This document shows, piece by piece, positions 27,028-40,889 of a stretch of DNA of 64,000 nucleotides (within the stretch, counting starts at the first letter, position 1; each line of letters begins with the position of its first letter). This DNA comes from Dasyornis broadbenti (taxonomy: Eukaryota; Chordata; Aves; Passeriformes; Dasyornithidae), in NCBI GenBank assembly GCA_013397935.1, contig VZRN01003456.1, positions 1,130,004 to 1,194,003 on the forward strand. Reading direction: 5' to 3'. Made by a program: the position numbers and the translations under genes. The notes under the pieces are model-generated. The model was not told the DNA's origin. It did not search any database and was given only the letters and a program-made list of their open reading frames with translations.

Positions 27028-30000
27028 ACCCAGTTACGTTTTGTTTAACCTCAAAGGAAGATTTTTCTCTCCTGCACTTGCTATGAAATCAGCATTGTGA
27101 GTAAGTTGATAGCCTGTACTGGAAAGGAAAGAATGGCAAGCTGATTACTTTATGGTTATTTCACAAAACTGATGAGACAGCAAATGATATTCAATCCTAT
27201 TAAAAAGACTAAGCACAGCCTTTTTTCCACCCTTTAAAAAAAAATTCCTACATTCCTTGTGCTGGGATTGGATGATATGATTCTACAACTCAGGGAGTCT
27301 GCAGAACATCTGCAATGAAATTGGTTTTCTGTGGAAAACTGATGAATCACTTACTGCCAATGACTGGAAGGAAAAGTACTTGTTTATGCCCTTATGTAAT
27401 GAATTTTTATGAGGTGAAGTTTGCTGTTTATAAAAAATATACTTTCAGTTGCTGTAGATGTAAAATAATAGAATTCAGAATTTAGACCACCACATTACTG
27501 AAAAGGCAGCCATTAAGAGAATATCATTTATTTACAAAATGCCAAAAAGGGGCTTTTACTTCTGTAATAGAATTAATATTTCCACCTATTCTATAATGTC
27601 TTACAAAAGAAAAAAAAAACCAACCCAGGGACAATATTAACAGTTAGCTTTCTTAGCATATTCTAAAATAAAATTAATACTTTCACCAAAAAATACATAT
27701 TCTGCTTCAAAAAGGAGATCTAAAACATCATGCTCATGAGCACTTCCTGAGATAGCAAGCAGTGTCTCTGTAATCAGGGAAAATCAATTACATGTTTTTC
27801 CTTTTACGTCCCCTAACCAACAACTTCTTTTAAGCACAAGTTAAACTGATATATCAGGTGTAAAACCAGACCATTTCAACGTGAAGAGTAACTTCTCACA
27901 ATCATATGTATCTTAAGAGAGTTGTATGCCGGCAAATTAATTAGCAGAACTAATTTTAAGAATTCAACCAAAAAAGCTGTTTTATTCTTACATTCAGCAG
28001 GAGTTGAGTTTGATTGCTACAATCTTTTAATTTCTTTTAGAATCTTGAGACATTTCAGTAAAATATTTCACTGCTTGAATGTTACTTCTTTTTGGATCCT
28101 GCCACATATTTCCAGGAATAGCTGTAGGTGTTTGGAAATGAGCAGATACCTATTTTCAATGACTAACGCATTTTGCATTTCTTCAGCGAAAAGCTGTTTT
28201 GCTGTGTATGTGAAAAACTTTCAAGTGCCATTTTCTTCATACATCTGATCTCCATGTCCTGACATGGTGATATACTGGTTCTGCAAGTATGGCTAATGGA
28301 CCAGTTTTTCTTGGATCAGTTTATTTTTATAAAGATGAGTTTCTGTGGCACTAAGCAATGATGCAATGAGCAACCTGGACTCCTTTGTGCCTTGCCACTC
28401 TATCATCTTTGAAATTGTTGCATGTGACTGCTGTCAGTCACAGGGATTGTGAAAGGATGTAACAGAGAAGGCATGCTGCAGGTCCATTTATACCTTCTGC
28501 AATGGCCAGGTTTGCTTAGACCTGGAGACAACCAGCCAAACACAACTGAACTGTTATCCTATTTTCCACCAAGCATGTAATAGAAGCTGTGCCACTTGGC
28601 TAATTGTGCATCTCATGCTTGCATTTGCAGCATGCTCCAGTCATTCAAGCACTGGTTTTGGAGAAGAAATACCATGCACCACATGGGACCATTTTGTCCT
28701 CTGTAAATGGAATGAATAGCAGTCAGTGCAGAGTTTTTGTGTGGAACAGGCACTCTTTGAAATCCTCATATGGTTTACCCTGCAGCCACATTCCTCTAGA
28801 GCTCTGAGTCCTGTGCCCAGCACTCCTCAATGCCTCCAGTTGTGCCCTATTCTTACCCTTTTTAATATGAAATAAATCAGGGACAGGTTGTCATTATTGG
28901 TAGCGTAGCAGTCATGAAGATGTTAGAGCCTGTTATGAAAACTATCCTGAAGTGATGGTATTTATTTGCTCTCTGAATCTATCTTTGAACCACGTGACTT
29001 TATTAGGTGGGGCAATCCCTGGGATCCACAATCTTTGGTAGGAGTCTGCATCAAAAGAGGCTGGAGTTAGAAGTTTTCAGTAAGTATTACATGCTATCAT
29101 AAAAGCTTTTATTAACTACAGGGAGACTGATTCATGGGTATTATAACCGGCTATGGTAGTCACTTATATCAGAAACTTACCTATTTAAGTGCAAAGAGAC
29201 ACAAAAGCTTTTGAAGAAAAGCTTTATTAGCCCTGGGTCTGCATTATGCACACTGTTTCTTTTGCCTTGTCAAAAATCATGCATCTCTGCCCAGATAATA
29301 GGCTCTCACATAGTATGTTCATAGTTCCTGTTGTGGTTTAATGCATCTGAAATTAAGATGAAGATCACCAGTGACAAACTGGGCATCAACACTCAGAATA
29401 CCAAGCCCATTGGCCCTTACTGCACCATGCACAACCACAACTAAAGACCTTGCATCAAAACTGGGTATAACAGGACAGAATTCATTCAGAGTAACTATGT
29501 TAACAGGCAGTACACCTCAATTAAATCGGGACAAGTTTAAAAACTCTTAGCAAGTCTTCAGAGGTAATACATATACCCATGTAAGAGTCAGTACTGCCAA
29601 AAATGCAATTCACTGTCTTTGTGTGCTGCAACATGCACTCCCCTAGTGGCCTATTCCCAGGAAGTGCCCTGCCTCTAGGCAGAAAACCCTGCTTTCTGCA
29701 TCTTGTGTTCAGGCCACAAACAAGAACTAACTACAGAAGGCAGGCGAGCAATCTTGTTAGGGAAGCAGATACCGAAGACTTCTACTGAACCTATAAACTG
29801 TGACTTTTTTTTCCATTAAGACAATGTATGTCCAAGGATTATCCTTGACACCATTATTGCATTCATTAGAGGTATCCTTGCCAATTGCCTAATCTGGAGA
29901 TGCTATCTTGGGTTATTTCCCTGGCACAGTGTGTCCTGAAGGACTATTTAGGTAAGGTCTTGTTAAATAAGATGGCACACCAGCCACTGGCAAGTGACTA

Positions 30001-32389
30001 AAACCTAGGGAACATGACAGGACACTTTGGTCAGGTTAACGAAAGCTGGCAGTTCTGCAGTCAAGAAGTTAAGATTACAATGAATACAGAAAATGGCAGA
30101 AGAATCAGTTTTCCCCCTCTCCCAAGCTACTCCAACATGCTATGATTAATTTTTCATTACAGCTCTTCCAATATAGCCTAATGCAGAGTATCTACCAGAA
30201 TGACAACCCTTTTTTCCCCTGAAATATCATTGAAACATGTCCCTGAAAGTAGACAGATTTGAGATGAATGGTAACGCACTGGCCAACTTTATCATACTTT
30301 GCACCAGTGTGTTCTCTTAGGAGACCCAAGATCAGAGAGGTATGCAGCTAAGGATTTTGTACTTATTAAAAACTGCCTGTAAGACATAGAACTACCTGCA
30401 CCTGCTGTTGCAAAAGTCTGCCGACACCTCCTGCCTGAAATAGGTCTGCATTTTGTATGCAGTCAACAGTCTGAGAAGCCCAAAATCCCAAGCGTGCTCT
30501 AGAGAACAGAAAAGATGACTAGTTAGCTTCAGCAGATGTTCTGTAAGTATGTCTACACATTTGTGATTCATCTGGTCCAGATGGATTCTGCCCACAAATG
30601 TCTTTTCCTTGAATTATTACGTGTTTCGTTGCCTTGCCAGGCTTGTGCCAGCTCTTGCTTTGGAAATGGACTCCCCTGGAATGGCAGAAATTTAAGACTG
30701 TGGTAACAATTTAGGTGGATATTTTAATGTTGTCAGCATGTAAAACTCTCTTGGGAGGCTGAAGGCAGGCAGCTGTAATCTACTCCACCACTTCTACTAA
30801 GAGCTCTTCCTGGGAATGCATAAGGGGTTGAAGCATCATTTTGAAACTGCTTCTGCTATTTTGGTTGTATGCACTGTGACTTGCAGTAGCTCAGGCTACC
30901 ATACTTTTGCTGTTAAAAGTAAATGACTATCAGCTTTATTCTGTATCATGACCCTATCCAGTGCCCAGTTGTGCCACAATATTCTCTTAAGTACAAGCCA
31001 ACACAGCTTCCTAGCAAACACACAGCTATGACTAGTCTGCTCAAAAGAAGAAATGTGAAAAAGATAATTTGCTTAAACCTAAAACTGAAGAAAGTTATAG
31101 AGAGAACTCTAAGCTAGTTTCTCACTTTTCATTTTAGTCTCAGAAATAGCAAAGTATGAAGTCACCCATCGAGCAAGCAATAACCACACTTCCAGAAAAA
31201 CTCTTAAGAAAAAGTCAGACTTCAGAACCTCCTGTTAAACAAAGTATCATTTATTTCTCAACTTGGTTTTCATAAGAATGACATATCCCAGACAACAATT
31301 GTATTAGTATTCTCAAATAAGAACATTAATAGATTGCATTTAGGAAATACGTATCTTTCATCTTTCTTTGCATTGCCTCTTTACTAATATTGAGATCATC
31401 CTTGTCCATCATATCTCACACTTACGGAAAAATAAATATTTCCAGGTGAGGAAGAAATCAAATACTATCCCTGTCATTTCTCTTACAGAATACTTTTACA
31501 GAAACTCCCACTTTTAAGTCTTCTATCACATTACTTATATAAGACCTCCCTTAAAGCATAGAGACTAGATGAAATGGTGATGGTTTGTGGAAGAATCAGC
31601 ATTCTCTGACTCCTTTCATCTGAATGCCTTCTGAATCACACCTGGTGGCAACTGATAATTCTCATTCAAACAAAGATATGAAAAGTTTTCTACTATGTTT
31701 ATTAGTGTAATTAATCTGTTTCATTTATGCCTTCATTTTTGATTTTTGATAATGAAAATGTTCACATACCACATAAAGACACACAAAAGAGCACAAAGAA
31801 AACTGGGAACAAGGCTGTAACTCCTATCCAAGACTGAACAGAAGTTCTGGTCCTTTAGCTTCCTTAAATTCTAAGCATTTATCCTTTTCACTGATGCAAA
31901 TATGACTACTCACAAGTACATTCTCATGGTAGCTGAATACTAAAACCCTTTTGTTTAACGATTAACATTCCAAAATAAATTGTATTCCTTCTACTGCAGG
32001 AAGCATGACCAGATGTAGTAGCCCTTTGTTAAAGTAGAATTTTAACCTGAAAAATATAATGCTTATGAGAACAACTTATCAAGGTAATTAGTATATAAAA
32101 CGAATTATCCTTTGATTAGTCTACAAATTGTCTGATTTTTTTTCCTGTAATATCTTCAAGTAAGATTCTTCTTCAGCTTATAGATCACAAGATGCAACAA
32201 AACAGAATTACAATATTTTAAAAAAGTACATACTTAAAGTGCTGTAAGGAAAATGCTGAATATTGATTCCAAAGTACTAAAAAGCTAATCTGCTAGCAAA
32301 TAGTTTTTCAATATTCAAGTTGGAACCTTGGTCTCATAAATCTCTGCTGTGACTACAACTGAGCAAAGGTTTTACCGCACGGTAGATTT

Positions 32390-32408
32390 AAAAAAAAAAA
32401 AAAAAAAA
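32390..32408. repeat. Poly(A) tract, 19 nt
   Basis: Uninterrupted A19. The sequence just upstream ('ttttaccgcacggtagattt') is not a known SINE body, so I do not call a retroposed gene. Confidence 0.9.
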
Positions 32409-34029
32409 TCTGTATCTGACAAAAACTACTATTCTTTTCCGAAACCACCTACTTCTGTGAGATGCTTGTTACCTGCTTACTTGTATAGAAAATTAAAGAA
32501 CTAAGATTAGGATTATGATAGTTTAAGATTAGGATATTAGGGTAACAAAAAGAGTTTATGCCACAAGACACAGACTTTACAAACTTGGTCAATGCTATGG
32601 GCTACAAACCCAACATAGTGATGAGGTGCCACAGAAGTAGAATGATTTGGTATAGTAAGTCATCATATGTTAAGTATTTGAAGTTTAATTCCAGAAAAAA
32701 ACCAAACAAAACAGTAAAGTGAAATACAGCACAGCCAGCAGAAACAGCTGTACAACAGAGGTACTAAACTGCTGGAAACAGGTTTTGTACTAATAGTGTA
32801 AAAGGGATGAAAAACAGAGTATGACTTTTACCTGCATGAAGCTGCATGAGACAAAACAAACCCCAGGAAATTCATACAGTTTATGCACATCAAACAGCAG
32901 GACAGAGGGAGGTGGAATGAAAAAGGAAGATAACATTTTTTAAATATTCAGGAAAATAAAACATTTCTAAATAGGAAAGAAACTTACTCCTACATAAGAA
33001 GGACATGACACCTGACAGAGGCCAATCTAGAGAATTCACACTCTTTTGACAAACTATTGCACTGTGACTTCAAAATAAATGAAGAGTCCATAGCAAACAA
33101 AGGTCTTCTATGATTGTAAGCTACAAACACTGGACTTTGGATTCATACAAATCTTAATTAATAAGGATAGTTAAAGACTGAAGTATCAAAAATGCTTATG
33201 ATGCTTCTGGAGACATTAGATGACCTTGAAGTCAGGGTTGCTAATACATTTCTTTGGGAAAAGCTATTAAGTGATGTGGAAGGACAATTCATACAAAATC
33301 CCTTCAAGATCAGGAAGTGACTCCAGGATGCTCTCCAACTAACTTGTCAGTTCTGATACTGTAATAAAGACAGATTTGCACCTGCTGGTTCTAATTGCAT
33401 CAGCAAATAACAGAAATATGGCAAGCTGCTAATATACACATTTGACAGCAAATAATATTGCAGCACAGTATCGGGAAGCACTTGCTCTGAAGTCTCTGTT
33501 GACTCACGGAACAGTAGCAGAATTAATGAAGTTTTGGGCTGCCCACCCGCTAACTATATTTAATTACATCAGATGAAAGCACTGTGTGTCACTCTAAAGA
33601 TCAAAACCTAGAATTTAAGATCTTCAAACAAATAGGCTGGTGGGTTGTTTTAATCAGAATGTAGAATGAAGAAGGTAATAAAACATTTCATAAAAGTAGA
33701 TCAAAGATACTCGATCAGCTGTTACCCTGCTATTTTTGGGACTGACTATTGATGATTGCCAATCAAGAACACAGCCACCATAAAGCTATTTACTCTATTT
33801 AACTGTATATGTTTTTGACAATTTAAGATTCAAATGAGGATGCAACATATTTTTGTGTTAATGAGACTCTTCTGGATAAGATTTCCTATTAGAAAAGGAC
33901 TGCAATTAAAAAGAAAATCTTATAAAAGCAGGTTGAAGAGTAAATGGATAAAGTGTTAGAACAATTAAAATATTGCAAAGCCAACTAAGAAATCAAATAG
34001 TGGAAGCAAAAAGCAGGAAATCTATCTAT

Positions 34030-34035
34030 TTTATT
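34030..34035 (-). terminator. Candidate PEX2 poly(A) signal AATAAA
   Basis: TTTATT on the plus strand reads AATAAA on the minus strand. It is the first canonical signal I find downstream of the PEX2 stop codon, about 0.81 kb into the 3' UTR, which predicts cleavage near 34005-34020. No transcript data can be consulted; further signals exist downstream (for example TTTATT near 31250), so longer UTR forms are possible. Confidence 0.45.
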
Positions 34036-34847
34036 ATGTTAACATGCACATAACTGTGCTCAATCTTTTTCTGTGTGGAGATGAACTCTGAAATTTGGCA
34101 CCTACCTTGACCACACCAAAAAAAACAAGAGTGGCAATTCCTACAGACAGCATCTTGTGAGTAAACAGTTTTCTTCAGTGTGCCTGACTCAGAAGAATGT
34201 GGGTTACCCTGGGCAGCTGTCACATTCCCATGGATGATGGGTTTCATCCCTCTTAGGGAAGAAGTGGAAGGTAATATACATGTAATTGAAGATCAATGAC
34301 ACAGCTGCCTGAGAAAGTTAGCTATCATCTCATTAAGGTCTAGAAGGTGCACTGTTTTGCTTATACCTTCCTTACACCTTTGGTTTTTGTTTTCAGAGTA
34401 ACATCACATTGGGAATTCCAATTTAAAATTATTCTTTAGGCATGAAAAGAACAACTTTCCCACTAAATCCATCTACTAGCTAAATTGGTAATGGCACTGT
34501 GTCTGTGTAAGTTAAAGATTGCTAAGTCAAAGTTTGCCAAGTGCCTTATTCAACTGGAATGTTTAAAAGTTTGCCAGTAAAAGTTGTTATTGAACCTCCT
34601 GAGAATGCTGTTGTTTCTCCCACGTGCCGCCCAGAGTAAATCCAACTACATTCCCCTAACCTGCCAAGTGGGGTAGGGCATTACAGCACTGTTACTCAAT
34701 AAAAACCTGAGAACAATAAAAATATATTACAATAAATTACAGTCTCCAAAACCACCTTTAAGCAGCCTCCTTCCAATAACTTCTGAATTCTTCTATTAAT
34801 TTCTTCAAAATATATCATGTACAGTATAAAACTAAATCAACCTCATA

Positions 34848-35762
34848 TCAAACACGCAATTCTGTCATTTCAATTTTATACTTCAATGGCTGAAGACTCT
34901 GTACCTCTGAGCCACATTTAGGACATGTAAAATACATATCGAATAAAAAGTTACTTTTAATACAGTAGTAACAAAAAACATGTGGACAGCCTATGGTATG
35001 TGGCATGGTAGGCCACTCCCCACATAGTGAACATTCCCTGCAGTGAGCCGCTAATGTGTTTTCACTATTGGAAAGACCTGTGATAGGCAAGCACCAAGAA
35101 GAAATTTTAAGTTTCAGTTTCTGTACATTAATGAGTGGTAGCAGATATATCAAAAATTCAGCAAAACCATGCCATAAGAGCTCCCTGTTCATGTATTCAA
35201 ATCCTACCTGACGAACACTTTGAGGCTTGCAAAAAACTGACCTAATTCCTAGAATGCGTTCTGTAAGTGTTGCAAATGTTCCTTTCCGAAGAAAAACCAG
35301 AAAATTTAAAAGTCCACATAGCTTAAGAAGTCCAGATCCAAAACTAACACAGCTCTTGATTTTGCCAAAAGATTGCTGTTGACGATTGCTAAATAAATCA
35401 TAACATCTTTCTTCCAACCATCTTCCACCAACAGTGAAAATAAGATACCATAACTTCTGGTGTTTGCTCAGAGGTTGGTATTTCTCTGTCTTAGATAAGT
35501 TATTCTTGTACTGAATATTGAGAATAGCCTGTCCCACAGTTGCATTCTTGGAATAGATAGTGAATTTCCATAATATAAGACATAAAAATGCTTTTACTTC
35601 TGGTTCAATATGAGCCAACACCCCTGGTTTAAATCCATGAAAACAGCTGGTAAACTGGGACCACACTAGTTGTTCCAGGGCTTTGTTTAGTTCAAGAGCA
35701 TCAAGTTGACTTATTCGGAGCACAGGATTCACACTCTTTCCATTTCCAGTGCTGGAGGCCAT
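34848..35762 (-). CDS. PEX2: Peroxisome biogenesis factor 2 (RING-type E3 ligase peroxin)
   Basis: An intact 304-residue protein; human PEX2 is 305. In the known family, PEX2 joins PEX10 and PEX12 in the peroxisomal membrane to form the ubiquitin-ligase and export channel that ubiquitinates the import receptor PEX5 for recycling. The C-terminal RING is complete and C3HC4: C244, C247, C259, H261, C264, C267, C280, C283, with the hallmark GEWPTMPHTIGC and FTCPKCG segments. Hydrophobic stretches near residues 57-70, 103-113, 137-158 and 197-212 fit membrane helices. R119, the position of a known human nonsense allele, is present. The start at 35762 (MASSTGNGK) has a good context (G at -3, G at +4) and lies 19 nt inside the exon. 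The frame stays open 20 codons further upstream, but that part lies in the intron. The coding region is uninterrupted by introns, as in other vertebrates. Confidence 0.97.
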   Translation of the reverse strand: MASSTGNGKSVNPVLRISQLDALELNKALEQLVWSQFTSCFHGFKPGVLAHIEPEVKAFLCLILWKFTIYSKNATVGQAILNIQYKNNLSKTEKYQPLSKHQKLWYLIFTVGGRWLEERCYDLFSNRQQQSFGKIKSCVSFGSGLLKLCGLLNFLVFLRKGTFATLTERILGIRSVFCKPQSVRQVGFEYMNRELLWHGFAEFLIYLLPLINVQKLKLKISSWCLPITGLSNSENTLAAHCRECSLCGEWPTMPHTIGCPHVFCYYCIKSNFLFDMYFTCPKCGSEVQSLQPLKYKIEMTELRV

Positions 35763-35800
35763 TTCTTCACAAAAAAACTTTCTAGGAATAAAACACAAAT
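35763..35800 (-). other. PEX2: Splice acceptor and 5' UTR end of the PEX2 coding exon
   Basis: On the minus strand a pyrimidine-rich stretch ending 'ttttattcctag' lies at about 35800-35782, so the exon should begin at 35781. That leaves 19 nt of 5' UTR before the ATG at 35762. This shows why the longer open frame (to 35822) is not the protein. Confidence 0.75.
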
Positions 35801-38319
35801 AGATTTTAGTATAATGGAACATTTCCTATTTCTACTTTTATTAAAGATAAAGTTGTAGTATACCAGCAGTAAACAAGAAATAACAAACAAGGTTCTCAGA
35901 ATGCTCTATTAACATGTTGTTAATATGCCACAATTCCTTTCAGGAAGCTTTACATTAATATGAGTATACATTTAAATTAGTTTAAAATCTCGTTCTTGAA
36001 AGAAATTACACTCAACTATTTCTCACAAACAGCTAGCATTTGGTTATAAATAAGTGTTCAACATCACCTAGATATTTAGAAAAATCCACACATATACATT
36101 TAAAAAAAAAATTTCAGGGCATAACTGTAGTATTCAATTGGACCTTAAAATAGATCAGAAAGAACTGTAAGACTATATGGTGTTCTATGGAGAAATAGGG
36201 AAAATTAACAAACTAACCAAAAATCTAGAAAGGAATAATGGGGCACATTAAGTGTTGCCATATGAATACTTCAATAGCTGCAGCTGAAAGCAAAACTTTA
36301 AAAATATTAACAAATTTAGGAATTACATAAAGATATGGATGAAAATTAAGGTGGGAATGAATAAAACTTTCTCAATAAAGGCAGTGAGTTGTTCAGAGGA
36401 AAATCATATGAGATATTCATAAGAAATATTCAGCATTCAGACATAAATTATCATACAGTACTTCACTGAAGTCTGCATATATTTTCTAGAATGTTTTTGA
36501 CAGGTGTGGGATGGTGCTACTTGTCGGATAACATTTCCAGGCAAGATGATTAATGTACACTAGCAATTTCAACAAATGTGTACTCCTCTTGCTCAAGCAT
36601 TAAAGAGAAAAATACATATATATATTTTTAATGGCTTCTTTTAAATGTTATTGCATCTGGAATTCTGTGACTGAGAAAACAAATGCAATAAATTACAAAA
36701 GCAAAATATGGGTAACACTTCAGTGCAAAATTGTGGGGTAACCAATTTTTGCTTTTGTCGACAAAAAAAAAACCCAAAGTGACTTAGAAGAGGTACATTT
36801 CAGACAATATGCAACATACTTCACTTTCTAAATCAGATTCTTTGCATAACAGACACATAAGGAGTGCACAGCCTTCTGGAGGAAGTATAGAAGGTAGTGC
36901 CTTGAATTCTTAGTTATGAGAGAAAAATCTGTTATAACACATACAAGATTACTGTGAGTAAAAGATGCTGTAGAGGGTTGTGGTAGGAATGGTTGCTAAT
37001 GATGCCAAGAATACAAAAAATAAAATCCTCCAAACAAATGGCCATTTGCTGAAACAGAACACTCCGACAGTTGTAAAACACAGTATTAAATACCACCTGT
37101 AGCATTCCTACTGTTTTCCGTACTTATAACTGGTTATCACCGCAAGGAAATATGATTTTGTCCTTAGTGGAGGGTGTATAACAGTAGTTTCCAATCAACT
37201 AAGACTGCTACATGATAAAACATACAATAGCTACCACAAAACATGACTGAAGGTAGTAAAAGGCCACCTCCTCTGGGCAAACAGCTATGGGGTTCATTGC
37301 ATCAACCCACACCAGGTGGAAAAACCAGGATACAAAGGCTGTATACCTAAGCCTGTCTCACTCATACTTAGTCTTTTCTATAGCAGGAACCAAAGCACAG
37401 GAAACATTTTCCAGTATTACCCAAACAACTTCCCTCCTCTACTTTATGATCAAAGGGTCAATTAAACTCTTACTGCATTTCGCTGCTTCAATAACTCCAG
37501 TGCCAATGACTATCCACCCTCCTAGCCCTAATCTTTTCACTCTACTACCATTTTAGGAATCAGAGCCTTTGATAACCATTCTCTGTGGAACCTGTCACTG
37601 GTTATTCACTCATAATCCCTAAAAGTCTAATGTCTTCTTTACTTTCTCTTCTACTCATTTCACTTTGTTCTACTTGTTTCAGTGTTCTATACAATTCCCA
37701 ATGCACAAAACCTCCTTTAAAAATGCTAAAGTTACTCGAAAGAGACATCTCAAACAACTTCCTTGATCCATCTACTAAGACTATTTTCCAACATCAGCTC
37801 AACAAGCTTTTCCAACTGATTTCCATTACCGCAGGTGCTATGAACAATTTCTATTGTACGTTTCTCATAAATAAGGTAGACTAAATAAGTACAGATTTTA
37901 TTCCTCCATTATAGCCATATTATCTAAAGAAACCTGAGGAAGTGAAGAATGGGTCATCAGAAACCTTGTAAAGACAAAGAAAAATGTGCCAAATACACAG
38001 GATTATGATGGGTCACGAAATATACAAGGAAGACAGTAAATTCATATAGGCTGGGTGCCTGTATGACTGTATACCTGCTTTGAAAAAAGGATGTGGGGAT
38101 TCTGAGAGGCACCAAGACGAACACAAGCCACCAGTGCATCCTTGCAGCACACTAGCATGTGTATAGGCAGCAGGCGAAGGAGGTGCATATTACTTGGCTT
38201 TGTTGAATCTACACCTGGCATATTACGTCCAGGTTTGCCTATTTTCTATAAATAGTACAAAAGAAATATCAACAAACTGAAAAGTCCTGTTACTAATACC
38301 ATCAGGGAACCCCAGGCCC

Positions 38320-38670
38320 TGATATATAAGAGCTTGAAGGAACTCAGATTGTTCAACTTGAAGGATAAAGCAGCCAAGAAGTGATATATGAGTAATCTTC
38401 TACTACATAAAGGTTGCAGAGAAGATTAAGTCAAACTTTTCTGTGAGGTGCAATGAAAGAAAGAGAGGCAATTGTGTGTTAAGTCATGAGAAATTCCAAT
38501 TGGACCCAAGGAAACTGGAACATTTTGTCTACAGGGATTGAAATCTCCATCCCCAGAAATTCTTGAAACTTGACAAATTGATGCCTGAACCTACCTGTTT
38601 TAGCAATTACTTTATCCCCAATTTTCACAGGAGGGTAGACTAAATGTTGTAAAGATCTCTGGGACCTTGA
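38320..38670 (+). mobile_element. Diverged CR1 3' fragment
   Basis: Landmarks of the CR1 3' region appear in order: 'gagcttgaaggaactcagattgttcaacttg' (GLFxL block), 'ggttgcagagaag', 'gtgcaatgaaagaaagagaggcaat', 'ggattgaaatctccatcccc', and 'tagactaaatgttgtaaagatctctggga', which matches the CR1 'ggactagatgatctccagaggtccc' tail. The copy is badly eroded and its ends are approximate. It runs antisense to PEX2. Confidence 0.6.
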
Positions 38671-39282
38671 GCTTGACCCTCCCATTGCCTCATTGCAGAA
38701 ACTAATTGATTTGTGATAATACTTTTTTTTCATGTCCATGATCCTATATAGAACTGTATTTGAAGGAAATAACTTCAGTGAACTTGTCAGAGTGCACTGG
38801 AACTTTGTATACAGAAAATGGGAACCACTTTTGAGACAAAAAGCCCAAGTAGCACAACCACTGTTCGTAAACCTTGGAAATTTTGCAAAATCCAACAAGT
38901 CTTTTTTTTTTTTTTAAAAAAATCAGAATCAACACCATATATACTGTTTAATCGTGTCATGTTTAATGTCTTTTCCTGAATTACCACCTATCAAATTGAT
39001 TCAACTTTCAGAGACTTTTATACAGACTATATGGAAAAGGAAGAATACCAAAGAACAACAAGGATGTTATCTTTTAAATTATGCTTGTAATATTGCTATG
39101 TAAAAAAAAAAGCTTTCATTTTGATGAACAATTAATTATTCTCAATTCAAGCAATAAAACTGGATATTGTTCTGAAGTTCTTTCCTGCTAAGAACACTGA
39201 AAGTTTGCCATAGGCCATGGCTGTTAACCAGACCCTGCAAGTTACCTAAAGATTATATCCATATACTTTTGATTTTAATGTG

Positions 39283-39304
39283 TAAGCACACTTCAGTGTG
39301 CTTA
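39283..39304. repeat. Perfect 22-bp inverted repeat
   Basis: Arms taagcacact and agtgtgctta are exact reverse complements, separated by 'tc'. It lies inside the PEX2 intron and has no known identity. Confidence 0.8.
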
Positions 39305-40889
39305 GTGTTCTGCCATCCATTGCGCTTTCTTCTGAACTGATCTGAGGTTTTATTGCACTTATTGGGACGATACTTACTTCCCATAGGCAAATATTAGAAG
39401 GGACAGTTTGAAATCTGCATTATCCTATGAAAATGTCTGCAAATGTCCTAATGATCTGAATAATAGCAACTATTTCTTTGAGAGAAGAGGCCTAAATTTT
39501 AACCTTGATTTTGCTATAGTATGAAACTTCCCTTTCAAAATTACTTCAATACGAAGTTCTTTCAGAAATTTATGTTTTTCAGTATGTTTGTTTTCACACA
39601 GTAGTACTACAGCAGAAATAAATGAAAACTATACTAGCTTAAAACTAGATAAAAAAATACACCCTAGGTGTTAAGACATTTGCCTTGTACTTTTTAAAAT
39701 GTTATTTTTGCATTCTATATTTTTCTGAGCTACACAGAATACAGAGAATGTTGTTTTACCTCCGTGTTTTTTCATTAAATTATATTTGTCAAATCCTTAC
39801 TGTTTTAATTTACGTTGCTTAAAATGTAAGAACTCAGAATAATAAATCCAGTAATGAAAGCAACAGGTATCAATGCTCAGACATATAATAAACTCTGTGT
39901 GATGAACCTTTCAAATAAATACTTTTTAAGGCAAAAGACTGCTACTTGAAAGGTTCTCATTTTACTTTATACTGTCAAAGATATTGCACAGAAAAAAAAA
40001 ATTGCCTACCCAGAAAGAAAAACCAACCAAAAAACCCTAAAATGTTTCTTCCTTAACTAACCTGTATTTTGTCTGTTTTGTTTTTTTAATCAAACAAATA
40101 AACAATCCCACCTGTACAGTACAAAAAATTTGATGTATATCACCAGGGAAAAAAGAATTTCTTCTGGTATATCTTGGTGCTGTTATTGAGCATTGTAAAA
40201 ATTATGAATGAATATATTTTATTTGGAAACATGTTATTGACAGAAATCTATCAATGGTAATGTGAGTATTGTCAGCAGCCTGTCAATATTAATGTAATTA
40301 TAATTAAGGGGATAACATGGATTTTACCTATAATACCAAGTAACATCTCCTGCATTGCCGCTATCAATATAAGCATTATTATTGACCTGTTCTGGGACTA
40401 TCAGTAGGAGATGTATTACCATCAGGCATATTTGTCAATGCATTCTGCCCACAAAAATTCTACATTTAAATTTACAGTCTGTAAACTTTGCCTGCAGAAA
40501 TATACAAATTCAAGTAACCTCCTGGGTGCCATTTTTTCCACAGGGCTTTTCTATTGTGGATGAGTAATCAAGGTGTTTCTATCTCAGAGCTACTGCAATC
40601 GCATTCCCTGCTTTTCAGCATAATCATTAGATGACATATAGACATACATGCAGAAGCCTCAAAATAATTTTAAGTATGATTTGTCAAAATACTTTTTGAG
40701 AAGCCAAATAAAAATATGTTTATTAAATTAAAAACCTACATTTATTCCTTATTGCTTCAACTTAAAATTACATTTAGGATGCGTAAGTAGAATATCTACT
40801 AATTTCATTGAGTTTATGATTTAATTCTTTTAGACAATCTCTTCTGTGGAAGCAAAACATGTAGTCTGAACACTGTACTTATACAGACA

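Larger units (their letters stand above)
26263..34009. other. Intergenic sequence downstream of PEX2, no gene seen
   Basis: No open frame above 108 codons and no recognisable domain. It contains a purine-rich tract (26940-27027), an A19 tract (32390-32408) and a short tandem repeat of 'taagattaggat' near 32502-32540. Its right edge assumes that PEX2 transcription ends near 34010; alternative, longer 3' UTRs cannot be excluded. Confidence 0.5.

Noticed and set aside
34026..34247. 73-codon minus-strand frame downstream of PEX2
   Set aside because: It lies in the likely PEX2 3' UTR and includes the candidate poly(A) signal; no motif.
35763..35822. Upstream methionine giving a 324-residue PEX2
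   Set aside because: The extra 20 codons lie mostly in the intron, before a clear acceptor AG, and do not match the family N-terminus.
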